A stretch of 64,000 nt of DNA from positions 124,001 to 188,000 of the forward strand of contig NZ_JYLB01000004.1 in the NCBI RefSeq assembly GCF_001042905.1. The letters are read 5' to 3'. Under the pieces are notes generated by a model, which did no database searches, was not told where the DNA came from, and worked only from the letters and a program-made list of their open reading frames with translations. Shown piece by piece: positions 10,214 to 19,352 of this stretch. Within the stretch, counting starts at the first letter, position 1. Every line of letters begins with the position of its first letter. The translations under genes and the position numbers were made by a program. This stretch comes from Pseudomonas lini. Its GTDB lineage: Bacteria > Pseudomonadota > Gammaproteobacteria > Pseudomonadales > Pseudomonadaceae.

Positions 10214-10855
10214 GTGTCGAGTACCGAAGACGAACATCTGGCGGAGTTGAAGGACTGGTGGACACGCAACGGCAAGCCCCTGGTCACTGGCGGCCTGTTG
10301 GCGCTGGTCATCGTGTTCGGCTGGCAGGCCTTTCAGAAGTATCAGAGCAATCAGTCGCAAGGCGCCTCGATTCTCTATCAGCAATTGCTCGAAACCACGC
10401 TGACGCCTGATGGCAAGCCTGATGCTGCACGTGTTTCGGATCTGGCTGGCAAGCTCAACAGCGAGTTCGGCGGCACCGCTTACGCGCAATACGGCAGCCT
10501 GTTCGTGGCGAAAGTCGCGGTCGATAGCGGCAAGCTGGACGACGCAGTCAGCGAGCTGAAAGCCATTGTCGACAAACCGGCCAATCCGGCACTCGGCGAA
10601 ATTGCCCGTCAGCGCCTGGCGCAGGTACTGGCCGCGCAGAACAAGGTCGATGAAGCCCTGAAACTGCTCGAAGGCGATGCCGACAAAGCCTTCCTGGCTA
10701 CTCGCGAAGAACTCAAAGGCGACCTGCTGGTGCAGTTGGGTCGTACCGACGAAGCGAACACGGCGTATCAAAAAGCCAAGGCGGCACTGTCGGATGAAGC
10801 GGCGGTCGGTGGCCTACAAATCAAGCTGGACGACCTGGCCAAAGGGGATGCGTGA
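10214..10855 (+). CDS. yfgM: YfgM-like periplasmic chaperone, TPR membrane protein
   Basis: Inner-membrane protein with a periplasmic TPR domain, related to YfgM, which associates with the Sec translocon and the chaperone PpiD. The start is GTG 10214 after AAGGAG. A membrane segment lies near residues 20-40 (PLVTGGLLALVIVFGWQAF), then TPR-like helices run to residue 213. The order hisS-yfgM-bamB is conserved. Its stop is immediately followed by the bamB start. Confidence 0.9.
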   Translation: MSSTEDEHLAELKDWWTRNGKPLVTGGLLALVIVFGWQAFQKYQSNQSQGASILYQQLLETTLTPDGKPDAARVSDLAGKLNSEFGGTAYAQYGSLFVAKVAVDSGKLDDAVSELKAIVDKPANPALGEIARQRLAQVLAAQNKVDEALKLLEGDADKAFLATREELKGDLLVQLGRTDEANTAYQKAKAALSDEAAVGGLQIKLDDLAKGDA

Positions 10856-10856
10856 C

Positions 10857-11999
10857 GTGATCCGTTGGAAACATGCAGCATTGCTGGCTCTGGCCATATT
10901 GGCCGCGGGTTGCAGCAGCAACAGCAAAAAAGAATTGCCACCGGCCGAGTTGACCGACTTCAAAGAAGAAGTGGTTCTGCAAAAGCAGTGGAGTCGTTCG
11001 ATCGGTGACGGTCAGGGCGAAACCTACAACATGCTGGTTCCGGCGATCGATGGCGATACCATCTATGCCGGCGACGTCACCGGTGTGGTGATGGCGATGG
11101 ATCGCAGCAATGGCGACGTCAAATGGAAGAAAGATCTCGAACTGCCTGTTTCCGGCGCCGTTGGCGTGGGTTACGGTCTGGTCATGATCGGCACGCTGAA
11201 GGGCGAAATCGTTGCCCTGGACGCCAGCAGCGGTGAAGAGAAATGGCGCGCTCGCGTGACCAGTGAAGTGCTCGCGCCGCCGGCCACCAACGGTGACGTT
11301 GTTGTGGTTCAGACCCAGGATGACCGTCTGATCGGTCTGGATGCCGCTACCGGTAACCAGCGCTGGTTGTACGACAGCACGCCAGCGGTTCTGACCCTGC
11401 GCGGCACCAGCGCACCGATCGTCACCAACCGCCTCGCGGTGGCTGGCCTGTCGACCGGTAAAGTGGTCGCTCTGGATGTTTCCAACGGCGTGCCGGTATG
11501 GGAACAACGCGTAGCGATTCCACAAGGTCGTTCGGAACTGGAGCGTGTGGTCGATATCGACGGTGGCTTGCTGCTGTCCGGCGGTACACTGTATGTCGCC
11601 AGCTACCAGGGTCGTGTCGCGGCACTGGACCTGGAAAGCGGTCGTCAACTCTGGCAGCGTGATGCTTCCAGCTATGCCGGCGTTGCTCAGGGTTTTGGCA
11701 GCGTCTACGTGAGCCTGTCCGCAGGCACCGTTGAAGGCGTCGACGAACGTTCTACCACTGCTTTGTGGAGCAACGATTCGCTGGCCCGCCGTCAACTGTC
11801 GGCTCCGGAAGTGTTCTCCAGCTATGTTGCAGTCGGTGATATGGAAGGTTACCTGCACCTGCTGAGTCAGGTGGACGGTCGTTTCGTCGGCCGCGAGCGC
11901 ATTGACAGCGACGGCCTGCGTGCCCGTCCGCTGGTGGTGGGTGACACGATTTATCTGTATGGCAACAGTGGCAAACTGGAAGCCCTGACCATTAAGTAA
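10857..11999 (+). CDS. bamB: Outer membrane assembly lipoprotein BamB
   Basis: Beta-propeller lipoprotein of the BAM complex that inserts outer-membrane proteins. Signal peptide and lipobox ALAILAAGC are followed by repeated PQQ-like blades (GDVKWKKDLELP, GEEKWRARVTS, GNQRWLYDSTP). GTG 10857 is chosen because AAAGGGG (10841-10847) lies 9 bases upstream; the in-frame ATG 10848 touches that site directly and would start only three codons earlier. With the GTG start the protein has 380 residues. Confidence 0.93.
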   Translation: MIRWKHAALLALAILAAGCSSNSKKELPPAELTDFKEEVVLQKQWSRSIGDGQGETYNMLVPAIDGDTIYAGDVTGVVMAMDRSNGDVKWKKDLELPVSGAVGVGYGLVMIGTLKGEIVALDASSGEEKWRARVTSEVLAPPATNGDVVVVQTQDDRLIGLDAATGNQRWLYDSTPAVLTLRGTSAPIVTNRLAVAGLSTGKVVALDVSNGVPVWEQRVAIPQGRSELERVVDIDGGLLLSGGTLYVASYQGRVAALDLESGRQLWQRDASSYAGVAQGFGSVYVSLSAGTVEGVDERSTTALWSNDSLARRQLSAPEVFSSYVAVGDMEGYLHLLSQVDGRFVGRERIDSDGLRARPLVVGDTIYLYGNSGKLEALTIK

Positions 12000-12005
12000 A
12001 GACTA

Positions 12006-12050
12006 TGCTTGGGGTTTAACCCCCAAGCGGCCCCGTTTTGCGGGGCTCGC
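12006..12050 (+). terminator. Two GC-rich hairpins after bamB
   Basis: CTTGGGG/CCCCAAG (about 12008-12027) and CCCCG/CGGGG (about 12030-12045) form two adjacent stems just after the bamB stop. Neither is followed by a strong T-run, so they may slow polymerase or protect the 3' end rather than terminate fully. Confidence 0.45.
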
Positions 12051-12078
12051 AGTGCTTACAGGCGCTGCCCCGAGCACC

Positions 12079-12110
12079 AGCCGCTGCCTCGCAGCGGCTT
12101 TTGTATTTTC
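12079..12110 (+). terminator. Intrinsic terminator between bamB and der
   Basis: Perfect 8-bp stem AGCCGCTG (12079-12086) / CAGCGGCT (12092-12099) with a 5-base loop and the T-rich tail TTTGTATTTT. It is the best candidate for ending the hisS-yfgM-bamB transcript; der begins 25 bases later. Confidence 0.65.
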
Positions 12111-12134
12111 TGAAATAACGAAGTGGAGAGCCGC

Positions 12135-13604
12135 ATGGTTCCCGTAATCGCCCTGGTGGGCCGACCGAACGTCGGCAAGTCCACCTTGTTCAACCGCCTG
12201 ACCAGGACTCGCGACGCCATCGTCGGCGACTTGTCCGGTCTGACCCGTGATCGCCAGTACGGTGAGGCCAAGTGGCAAGGGCGTTCCTACATTCTGGTCG
12301 ACACCGGCGGTATCTCCGGTGACGAGCACGGTATGGACGAAAAAATGGCCGAGCAGTCGCTGCTGGCCATTGAAGAAGCGGATGTCGTTCTATTCCTGGT
12401 AGATGCCAAGGCCGGTTTCACCGCGGCCGACCAGATGATCGCCGAGCACTTGCGCAAGCGTAACAAGCGTTCTTACGTGGTTGCCAACAAGGTCGACAAC
12501 ATCGACCCTGAAATGGCCCGCGCCGAATTCGCCCCGTTGGGCATGGGCCACGCGATCCCGATCGCCGGTGCTCATGGTCGTGGCATCACCCAGATGCTGG
12601 AAATCGCCCTCAGCGACTTCCCGAAAGACGAAGAAGAACCGGAAGAAGGCGAGGAAGAGATCGTTGCCGAAGGCGAGGAAGCCAAGCGCATTCCTGGCCC
12701 AAGCGAAAAAGACGGTATCAAGATCGCCATCATCGGCCGTCCGAACGTTGGCAAATCGACCTTGGTCAACCGCATGCTCGGTGAAGACCGGGTAATCGTT
12801 TATGACCAGCCCGGCACCACCCGCGACAGTATCTACATCCCGTTCGAGCGTAACGACGAGAAGTACACGCTGATCGACACCGCCGGTGTGCGCAAGCGCG
12901 GCAAGATCCACGAAGAAGTCGAAAAGTTCTCCGTGGTCAAAACCCTGCAAGCGATCAAAGACGCCAACGTGGTGATCTTCGTGATGGATGCCCGCGAAGG
13001 CGTGGTGGACCACGACCTCAACCTGCTGGGCTTCGCCATTGAATCGGGTCGTGCGCTGGTCATCGCGATCAACAAGTGGGACGGCATGACGCCGAGCGAG
13101 CGCGACTTCGTGAAGGTCGAGCTGCAACGTCGACTGTTCTTCGTTGACTACGCCGACATCCACTTCATCTCGGCGCTGCACGGCACCGGCGTAGGCAACC
13201 TCTACGCCTCGGTACAGAACTCGTTCAAGTCCGCGGTCACCCGCTGGCCGACCAACCGCCTGACCCAGATTCTGGAAGATGCGGTTGGCGAGCACGCGCC
13301 ACCGATGGTCAACAACCGCCGGATCAAACTGCGTTATGCCCACTTGGGTGGTGCCAACCCGCCGATCATCGTGATCCACGGTAACCAGATCGAGAAGGTG
13401 CCGAAGTCTTACGTTCGTTACCTGGAAAACACTTACCGTCGTGTCTTGAAGCTGGTCGGTACGCCGATCCGCATCGAGTTCAAGGGCGGCGAGAACCCGT
13501 ATGAAGGCAACAAAAATTCGCTCACCGACCGTCAGGTCAACAAGAAGCGTCGCATGATGTCGCACCACAAGAAGGCCGACAAAAAGCGCCGCGACAAGCG
13601 CTGA
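12135..13604 (+). CDS. der: Ribosome biogenesis GTPase Der (EngA)
   Basis: Double-GTPase needed for assembly of the 50S ribosomal subunit. Two G domains are visible, each with a P-loop: GRPNVGKST near residue 9 and again in [14 protein letters not shown] near residue 205, each followed by NKVD or NKWD. An acidic linker ([10 protein letters not shown]) joins them, and a KH-like domain forms the C-terminus. ATG 12135 is preferred over the in-frame GTG 12123 because GGAG at 12125-12128 is well spaced for it; the product then has 489 residues. Confidence 0.97.
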   Translation: MVPVIALVGRPNVGKSTLFNRLTRTRDAIVGDLSGLTRDRQYGEAKWQGRSYILVDTGGISGDEHGMDEKMAEQSLLAIEEADVVLFLVDAKAGFTAADQMIAEHLRKRNKRSYVVANKVDNIDPEMARAEFAPLGMGHAIPIAGAHGRGITQMLEIALSDFPKDEEEPEEGEEEIVAEGEEAKRIPGPSEKDGIKIAIIGRPNVGKSTLVNRMLGEDRVIVYDQPGTTRDSIYIPFERNDEKYTLIDTAGVRKRGKIHEEVEKFSVVKTLQAIKDANVVIFVMDAREGVVDHDLNLLGFAIESGRALVIAINKWDGMTPSERDFVKVELQRRLFFVDYADIHFISALHGTGVGNLYASVQNSFKSAVTRWPTNRLTQILEDAVGEHAPPMVNNRRIKLRYAHLGGANPPIIVIHGNQIEKVPKSYVRYLENTYRRVLKLVGTPIRIEFKGGENPYEGNKNSLTDRQVNKKRRMMSHHKKADKKRRDKR

Positions 13605-13622
13605 TTTATGGCTAACCCGGTT

Positions 13623-13715
13623 CCTGTGGGAGCGGGCTTGCCCGCGATGAACAATAACGCGGTGTACCTGTAACACCGCGGCGTGACTATCGCGGGCAAG
13701 CCACGCTCCCACAGG
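13623..13715. repeat. Family A REP pair (REPIN)
   Basis: Two inverted copies of the GTGGGAGCGGGCTTGCCCGCGAT type flank a spacer that itself has CGCGGTGT/ACACCGCG. The element lies just after der. The second arm has CCACGC instead of CCCGC, so the arms differ slightly. Such pairs are typical non-autonomous repeats of Pseudomonas moved by RAYT proteins; no RAYT gene is in this window. Confidence 0.9.
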
Positions 13716-13731
13716 ATCGGGTTACAGAAAG

Positions 13732-13753
13732 GGCGCTTTATGCGCCTTTTTTT
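13732..13753 (+). terminator. Intrinsic terminator after der
   Basis: Short stem GGCGC/GCGCC with loop TTTAT followed by seven T. It follows the REP pair and ends before the aminotransferase gene at 13827. Confidence 0.7.
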
Positions 13754-13826
13754 ATGGGCGCCGTTTGGGCTATTCTCGAGCTCTCCCGTGCCGTCGTAGA
13801 GCCGGGTGTAGCGCAGGGAATCACCG

Positions 13827-14975
13827 ATGATCACCAGTAAGCTGCCGAATGTCGGCATCACTATCTTCACGCAGATGTCTCAGCTCGCGGCGCAAACCGG
13901 GGCGATCAATCTGTCCCAGGGTTTTCCCGATTTCGACGGCCCGCAGGCCCTGCGCGATGCAGTCGGTCGGCATATCGCCAGTGGCCACAACCAGTATTCA
14001 CCGATGACTGGCCTGCCGGTGTTGCGTCAGCAGATTGCGGCGAAGATCGCTCGCAGCTACGGCGCCCATGTCGATGGCGACAGCGAAGTGACGGTCACCC
14101 CTGGCGCGACTCAGGCGATCTTCTGCGCCATTCAGACGGTGATCCATAGCGGTGACGAAGTCATCGTGTTTGACCCGGCCTACGACAGTTATGAACCTTC
14201 GGTGGAGCTGGCGGGTGGCCGTTGCGTGCATGTGCAACTGGGCCTTAACGATTTCAGCATCGACTTCCAGAAGCTTGCTGAAGCCATTACGCCGCGTACG
14301 CGGATGATTATCCTCAATACCCCGCACAACCCCAGCGGCGCGTTGATCAATCGTGCCGAGCTGGATCAGTTAGCAGCGTTGATCCGCGACCGCGATATCT
14401 ATGTAATCAGCGACGAAGTCTACGAACACCTGGTATTCGACGGCGTGCCTCACGTCAGCGTATTGGCCCACGAAGAACTCTATCAACGCGCATTTGTGGT
14501 CAGCTCGTTCGGTAAGACGTACCACGTCACCGGTTGGAAAACCGGTTATGTAGTGGCACCGCCAGCCCTCACCGCCGAGCTGCGCAAGGTTCACCAATAC
14601 GTCAGTTTCTGCGGCGTGACGCCCCTGCAATACGCGTTGGCCGATTACATGGCCGAGCACCCGGAACACGTCGAAGAGTTGCCGGATTTCTATCAGGCCA
14701 AGCGCGATCTGTTCTGTGATCTGCTGGCGCCGTCACGCTTCAGTTTCAGCCGCGTGGCCGGTACTTATTTCCAATTGGTCGATTACTCGCAGATTCGCCC
14801 GGACCTCAATGACGTCGAGATGGCGCTATGGATGACCCGCGAACATGGCGTCGCGAGCATCCCGATCTCGGTGTTCTACCAGACGCCACCGGTCGGCCAG
14901 CGCCTGGTGCGCCTGTGCTTTGCCAAACGCGAGGAGACCCTGCGTGAAGCAGCGGCAAAACTATGCGTGATCTGA
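13827..14975 (+). CDS. Methionine-type PLP aminotransferase (YbdL-like)
   Basis: Fold-type I class I/II aminotransferase of 382 residues. The N-terminal INLSQGFPDFDGP, the NTPHNPSG motif and the PLP-lysine region VVSSFGKTYHVTGWKTGYV match the YbdL/methionine aminotransferase branch, also close to glutamine transaminase K. A role in recycling 4-methylthio-2-oxobutanoate to methionine is expected. The next gene, an omega-amidase, overlaps its end by 13 bases; the omega-amidase would remove the alpha-ketoglutaramate formed when glutamine is the amino donor. The exact substrate is inferred. Confidence 0.88.
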   Translation: MITSKLPNVGITIFTQMSQLAAQTGAINLSQGFPDFDGPQALRDAVGRHIASGHNQYSPMTGLPVLRQQIAAKIARSYGAHVDGDSEVTVTPGATQAIFCAIQTVIHSGDEVIVFDPAYDSYEPSVELAGGRCVHVQLGLNDFSIDFQKLAEAITPRTRMIILNTPHNPSGALINRAELDQLAALIRDRDIYVISDEVYEHLVFDGVPHVSVLAHEELYQRAFVVSSFGKTYHVTGWKTGYVVAPPALTAELRKVHQYVSFCGVTPLQYALADYMAEHPEHVEELPDFYQAKRDLFCDLLAPSRFSFSRVAGTYFQLVDYSQIRPDLNDVEMALWMTREHGVASIPISVFYQTPPVGQRLVRLCFAKREETLREAAAKLCVI

Positions 14976-15754
14976 GTGCTCTGCCCAATCTGAATGTTGC
15001 GCTGATCCAGACCACCCTGGCCTGGCATGATCGTCAGGCCAATCTGGAGCATTTCGAGCCCTTGCTGGAACAGGCTCGCGGCGCTGACCTGATCATCCTG
15101 CCGGAGATGTTCACCACCGGTTTCTCCATGGAATCGGAAACCCTCGCCGAGCCGGAAAATGGCCCCACCAGTAAATGGCTGCGGGTTCAGGCGGCGAAAC
15201 TGGATGCGGTGATCACCGGCAGCATCATCGTTCAGGTGCCTGACGGCAGTCATCGCAATCGTCTGTTGTGGGCGCGGCCGGACGGGGAGGTGTGGCACTA
15301 CGACAAGCGTCATCTGTTCCGCATGGCGGGTGAGCACAACCATTTCACCCCGGGCGAGCGTCAGGTGCAGTTCGAATTGAAGGGCTGGCGAGTGCGGCCG
15401 CTGATTTGCTACGACCTGCGTTTCCCGGTCTGGAGCCGCGACCCTCAAGACACCGATCTATTGTTGTACACCGCCAATTGGCCAGGCGCACGACGTCAGC
15501 ACTGGAACCGTTTGCTACCGGCACGGGCGATTGAAAACCTCTGCTATGTGGCGGCGGTGAACCGCATCGGTACCGATGGCAAAGGCTTTGCGTATACCGG
15601 TGACAGTCAGGTCCTGGATTTTCAGGGTGAGACGTTGCTCAGCGCAGGTGATGCCGATGGGGTCTTCAAGGTTGTTCTGGATGCGGCGGAGCTGGCTGCT
15701 TATCGCACGCGGTTTCCGGCGAATCTGGATGCGGATACCTTCGAGTTCACCTGA
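14963..15754 (+). CDS. Omega-amidase, nitrilase family (YafV-like)
   Basis: C-N hydrolase of the nitrilase superfamily, 263 residues. The Glu-Lys-Cys catalytic triad is visible: Glu in ILPEMFTTGF, Lys in HYDKRHLF and Cys in LICYDLRFP. YafV-type members hydrolyse alpha-ketoglutaramate and related omega-amides. It overlaps the aminotransferase by 13 bases, which supports translational coupling and a shared pathway. It is followed by a REP pair. Confidence 0.88.
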   Translation: MRDLSALPNLNVALIQTTLAWHDRQANLEHFEPLLEQARGADLIILPEMFTTGFSMESETLAEPENGPTSKWLRVQAAKLDAVITGSIIVQVPDGSHRNRLLWARPDGEVWHYDKRHLFRMAGEHNHFTPGERQVQFELKGWRVRPLICYDLRFPVWSRDPQDTDLLLYTANWPGARRQHWNRLLPARAIENLCYVAAVNRIGTDGKGFAYTGDSQVLDFQGETLLSAGDADGVFKVVLDAAELAAYRTRFPANLDADTFEFT

Positions 15755-15780
15755 GACTTTCGCTGCCTGACCGTCCGTCT

Positions 15781-15870
15781 TCGCGAGCAAGCCCGCTCCC
15801 ACACTTGATCGGTGTGAACACAGATTTTGTGTACACCAAAAATCCACTGTGGGAGCGGGCTTGCTCGCGA
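15781..15870. repeat. Family A REP pair (REPIN)
   Basis: TCGCGAGCAAGCCCGCTCCC and its reverse complement flank a spacer that is itself partly self-complementary (GGTGT...ACACC). It lies between the convergent omega-amidase and leuA genes, upstream of the hairpin at 15910. Confidence 0.92.
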
Positions 15871-15909
15871 AGAAGCCAGAACAGGCAACACAAAAATCCC
15901 AGGCAAACA

Positions 15910-15943
15910 AAAAGGCCCCGAGGTTCACACCCCGGGGCCTTTT
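15910..15943. terminator. Bidirectional terminator between omega-amidase and leuA
   Basis: Stem AAAAGGCCCCG / CGGGGCCTTTT with A-run on one side and T-run on the other, so it can act on either strand. It sits 17 bases past the leuA stop and would end leuA transcription on the minus strand. Confidence 0.85.
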
Positions 15944-15959
15944 GCGTTGCAGCGCAAAC

Positions 15960-17639
15960 TTACGCCGCTTTCGCTTCCGGCTGGCTCAGGGAGCGGTTCA
16001 GCGCGCTGAACAGGGCCTTGAAGCTGGCGGTGGTGATGTTTTCATCGATGCCGACGCCGTGCACCGCACGTTCACCGTTTACGCGCAGTTCAATGTAGGC
16101 CGCAGCCTTGGCATTGGTGCCCGCGCCGATGGCGTGTTCGTTGTAGTCCATGATTTCCACCGGGATCGGCAGACCGGCCACCAGTGCTTCCAGCGCGCCG
16201 TTGCCTTTGCCACGCCAGTGCAGGTTGGTTTCGCCCTGACCTTTGCTGGAGACTTCCACTTCCACGGCGCTGTGACCGTTTTCTTCCTGCAAGCGATGGC
16301 TGACCAGCGCGTACGGGGTGTTGGCCTGCAAGTACTCGCTGTGCAGCAGCGCGTGGATCTGCTGGGCTGTCATCTCCAGGCCCAGGCGATCGGTTTCACG
16401 CTGCACGACCTGGCTGAACTCGATCTGCATGCGGCGCGGCAAGTTGATGCCGTATTCCTGTTCCAGCAGGTAAGCGATACCGCCCTTGCCCGACTGGCTG
16501 TTGACGCGAATCACTGCCTCGTAGCTACGGCCGATGTCGGCCGGGTCGATCGGCAAGTACGGCACTTCCCACAGGGCGTCCGGTTTCTGCTGGGAGAAGC
16601 CCTTGCGGATCGCATCCTGGTGGGAACCGGAGAACGCGGTGTGAACCAGGTCGCCGACATAGGGGTGACGTGGGTGCACCTGGATCTGGTTGCATTCTTC
16701 GACGACTTTGCGCACGCCGTCGATATCGGAAAAGTCCAGTTCAGGGTGGATGCCCTGGGTGTAGAGGTTCAATGCCACGGTCACCAGATCGACGTTACCG
16801 GTACGCTCGCCGTTGCCGAACAGGCAACCTTCGACACGGTCGGCGCCGGCCATCAGGCCCAGCTCGGTGGCGGCTACGCCAGTGCCACGGTCGTTGTGGG
16901 TGTGCAGGCTGATGATCACGCTGTCACGACGGTTGATGTGGCGACCGAACCATTCGATCTGGTCGGCATAGATGTTCGGGGTGGCGCATTCGACGGTGGC
17001 AGGCAGGTTGAGGATCACCTTGTGCTCAGGCGTCGGGTTCCACACTTCGATGACCGCGTCGCAGACTTCCTTGGCGAACTCCAGCTCGGTGGCGCTGAAG
17101 GTTTCTGGCGAGTACTCGAAGGTCCACTCGGTGTCTGGCTGCTGGGCGGCGTATTTGACGAACAGCTTGGCGGCGTTCACGGCGATGGCCTTGATCCCGT
17201 CCTTGTCCTGATTGAAGACAATGCGGCGGAAGGAAGGGGAGGTCGCGTTGTACAGGTGAACGATGGCTTTCTTGGCACCGCGCAGGGATTCGAAGGTGCG
17301 TGCGATCAAGTCTTCACGGCCCTGGGTCAGCACCTGAATGGTGGTGTCGTCCGGGATGTGGCCGTCTTCGATCAGGGTACGCACGAAGTCGAAGTCGGTT
17401 TGCGAAGCAGCCGGGAACGAGGCTTCGATTTCTTTCACACCGACTTGCACCAGCGTTTTCCAGAAGCGCAGCTTTTTGACCGCGTCCATGGGCTCGATCA
17501 GCGACTGGTTACCGTCACGAAGGTCCGAGCTGCACCAGATCGGCGCTGCGGTGATGGTCTTCGATGGCCAGGTGCGGTCCGGGATATCGATGGTCGGGAA
17601 CGCGCGGTATTTCGAAGACGGGTCTTTGAGCATGCTCAT
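15960..17639 (-). CDS. leuA: 2-isopropylmalate synthase
   Basis: First committed enzyme of leucine synthesis: condenses acetyl-CoA with 2-oxoisovalerate. The 559 residues correspond to the longer LeuA form. The catalytic TIM barrel shows [15 protein letters not shown], with metal ligands in HTHNDRGTG and [11 protein letters not shown]-terminal LeuA dimer/regulatory domain (residues about 430-559) is where leucine binds in the family. AAGGA lies 7 bases before the start. A possible leader peptide lies upstream at 17730-17807. Confidence 0.97.
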   Translation of the reverse strand: MSMLKDPSSKYRAFPTIDIPDRTWPSKTITAAPIWCSSDLRDGNQSLIEPMDAVKKLRFWKTLVQVGVKEIEASFPAASQTDFDFVRTLIEDGHIPDDTTIQVLTQGREDLIARTFESLRGAKKAIVHLYNATSPSFRRIVFNQDKDGIKAIAVNAAKLFVKYAAQQPDTEWTFEYSPETFSATELEFAKEVCDAVIEVWNPTPEHKVILNLPATVECATPNIYADQIEWFGRHINRRDSVIISLHTHNDRGTGVAATELGLMAGADRVEGCLFGNGERTGNVDLVTVALNLYTQGIHPELDFSDIDGVRKVVEECNQIQVHPRHPYVGDLVHTAFSGSHQDAIRKGFSQQKPDALWEVPYLPIDPADIGRSYEAVIRVNSQSGKGGIAYLLEQEYGINLPRRMQIEFSQVVQRETDRLGLEMTAQQIHALLHSEYLQANTPYALVSHRLQEENGHSAVEVEVSSKGQGETNLHWRGKGNGALEALVAGLPIPVEIMDYNEHAIGAGTNAKAAAYIELRVNGERAVHGVGIDENITTASFKALFSALNRSLSQPEAKAA

Positions 17640-17729
17640 CGGAAAATCCTTATTGTGTGGGCCGAAAAAAGGCGGCCTGCCGGTGGATCAAATGTTCTGG
17701 GGATAAAACGTAAGACGAGGCACCGCGAT

Positions 17730-17807
17730 TCAGCCTGGCAGTCGTGCGCTGACGAGGCACAGGCTGCGGTGCTGGCGAAGCTGAATGAGGGTGTGAGAGG
17801 TTTTCAT
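17730..17807 (-). CDS. Possible leucine-rich leader peptide of leuA
   Basis: Short ORF of 25 codons read towards leuA, with five leucines, including SLCL and ARLPG near its end. An AGGG lies about 8 bases before its ATG. GCACCGC inside the ORF (minus strand, 17772-17766) is complementary to GCGGTGC just after the stop (17726-17720). The latter can also pair, with a 2-base bulge, with GGCAGGCCGC (about 17681-17672), which precedes six T (17670-17665). This resembles an attenuator, but the pairing logic is not the textbook one and expression is unproven. Confidence 0.45.
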   Translation of the reverse strand: MKTSHTLIQLRQHRSLCLVSARLPG

Positions 17808-17868
17808 GCCTTCAACCCTAACCGCGGGGGGAAAGGATGGCAAGCAGTCGAAAAAAATTGAGAGGAAT

Positions 17869-17884
17869 ACTCGAAAAGTCGAGT
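17869..17884. promoter_or_regulatory. Small inverted repeat upstream of leuA
   Basis: ACTCGA AAAG TCGAGT, a perfect 6-bp inverted repeat in an A/T-rich stretch about 60 bases before the possible leader peptide. It could be an operator or a stem; nothing ties it to a known regulator. The rest of 17640-18035 shows only the leader region and no gene. Confidence 0.3.
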
Positions 17885-18035
17885 TTATTGAGATTTTGTT
17901 GCGGTAAATGACAGGGATTGTATTGATGTTTGCGCGAGGTTTGAGCGATGCGCAATTGAAAGTTGGCGATTGTAGTTCGGTCGACGCAGCTATTCTTAAA
18001 GCCTCAACCAGGCGACCAGGAAGCAGGAGTTGGCA

Positions 18036-18392
18036 ATGAACGAGTCGGATTGGAAGCTCTATAGCGCATTGCGTCCGGTAGCCCATGAGCGGATGTGTAT
18101 CCGGATCATGGAGGAGGTCGAGCGCACGGTGCTGGATAAAAGCCTGGCGCCTTATGAACGTATTGAAGCCAGTGAAGAAAGGCTGAAGGCCGGCCAGCAG
18201 GAGCTGTATTGGGCGTTTGGCGTTTTCAGACACTCACGCAATGAGGCGCCTGCTCATTTGCTGGGGCTGTGTACTCATGAGCTGATCACATCTGAAGAAT
18301 TGGCTGGTTTCTCGGAGGAAACTCAAGTCTGGATCAAAGAGCGTCTGGCGCATAGGGAGGTCCACGGGATTGAGGACCTTGAGGCGGAATAA
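18036..18392 (+). CDS. Conserved-looking hypothetical protein, 118 aa
   Basis: I do not recognise the family. ATG 18036 has CAGGAG six bases upstream and is preferred to the in-frame TTG 18030. The product is soluble, predicted mainly helical, rich in Glu and Arg, with two cysteines and no signal peptide or membrane segment. It stands alone between the leuA upstream region and a long inverted repeat that probably ends its transcript. Confidence 0.7.
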   Translation: MNESDWKLYSALRPVAHERMCIRIMEEVERTVLDKSLAPYERIEASEERLKAGQQELYWAFGVFRHSRNEAPAHLLGLCTHELITSEELAGFSEETQVWIKERLAHREVHGIEDLEAE

Positions 18393-18411
18393 GCGGCGCC
18401 TGTGACATTGC

Positions 18412-18504
18412 CTTCGCGGGCAAGCCACGCTCCCACAGTATCTGTGTCGTACACAAAATCTGGGAACGACACAGATACTGTGGGAGCGTGGCTTGCCCGC
18501 GAAG
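18412..18504. repeat. Perfect 39-bp inverted repeat made from a REP pair
   Basis: Arms 18412-18450 and 18466-18504 are exact reverse complements, separated by 15 bases. The outer 25 or so bases of each arm are family A REP sequence; the inner part (AGTATCTGTGTCGT) extends the match beyond the usual REP. It lies between convergent genes and could fold into a very stable hairpin on either transcript. Confidence 0.93.
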
Positions 18505-18527
18505 AGGCCGGTAGCCTCAACAACTAT

Positions 18528-19349
18528 CTATGGCTGAAACGCCCCAATAAAAATCGCCGGATCCACCCGCGCATCGTTCAGGCTGATGTTCCAGTGCATA
18601 TGCGGCCCGGTCGCGCGCCCCGTGGCGCCGACTTTCCCGACCACGCCACCACGGGCCAGTTGCTGGCCGACCTTCACGTCGATCTTCGACATATGGCAGA
18701 ACATGCTGATAAAGCCTTGGCCGTGGTCGACGAACACCGTATTGCCGTTGAAGAAGTAGTTACCGATCAGAATCACCTTGCCGGCGGCCGGGGTTTTGAT
18801 CGGCGTGCCGGCAGGCACCGCGAAGTCGAGGCCCGCGTGGGGATTGCGCTCTTCGCCATTGAAAAAGCGGCGCACGCCGAACTTGCTCGACAGCGGCCCG
18901 TTGACCGGTTTGTCCAGCAGCAGATTGCTCGGGGTGTTCGGGATGAAGCTGCGGTAGGCCTGGATCTGCTCCGCCAGCTCACCCTCGATGCGCTTGAGAT
19001 TCTCCGGGTTCGGATTGACCTGCTGAGTGTTTTTCAGGGTGATGTGCTGTTCCGGGTATTTCTTGCCGCCGACGGTGAAGTTCAGGTTGCGACCACCGCT
19101 GCTAAGCGACTGGCTGCCCGGTTTGACAGTCAGCGGCACGCCGACAATGGCCAGCCAGTTGTTCTGTTCCTTGACCACCAATACCGGTTTGCCTTGATAG
19201 CTGGCTTTCGGTGCCTGGGCGGAGTTGCCCAGATCCACCACCGCCACGCCACCCGGCACCGGTTTGTTCAACAGGCGGGTGATGTAACTGTCGGCGTGGG
19301 CGTTGAAGGTCAGGCACAGCAACAGCAGCGGAGCTAAAAAACGCGGCAT
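18528..19349 (-). CDS. M23-family metallopeptidase, secreted
   Basis: Probable periplasmic peptidoglycan endopeptidase or its degenerate regulator. Signal peptide MPRFLAPLLLLCLTFNAHA, an N-terminal beta domain, then a LytM/M23 domain with zinc motifs HAGLDFAVPAGTP (H-x3-D) and HMHWNIS (HxH), so the metal site looks intact. 273 residues. It starts four bases after xseA on the same strand, so the two are likely co-transcribed. Confidence 0.88.
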   Translation of the reverse strand: MPRFLAPLLLLCLTFNAHADSYITRLLNKPVPGGVAVVDLGNSAQAPKASYQGKPVLVVKEQNNWLAIVGVPLTVKPGSQSLSSGGRNLNFTVGGKKYPEQHITLKNTQQVNPNPENLKRIEGELAEQIQAYRSFIPNTPSNLLLDKPVNGPLSSKFGVRRFFNGEERNPHAGLDFAVPAGTPIKTPAAGKVILIGNYFFNGNTVFVDHGQGFISMFCHMSKIDVKVGQQLARGGVVGKVGATGRATGPHMHWNISLNDARVDPAIFIGAFQP

Positions 19350-19352
19350 GGA

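Noticed and set aside
15849..17861. 670-codon plus-strand frame across leuA
   Set aside because: It lies wholly opposite leuA, begins in a REP pair, and has the His/Gln/Val-rich composition of antisense frames.
18402..19337. Plus-strand frame across the M23 peptidase
   Set aside because: Starts inside a REP element and runs opposite a peptidase with signal peptide and zinc motifs.
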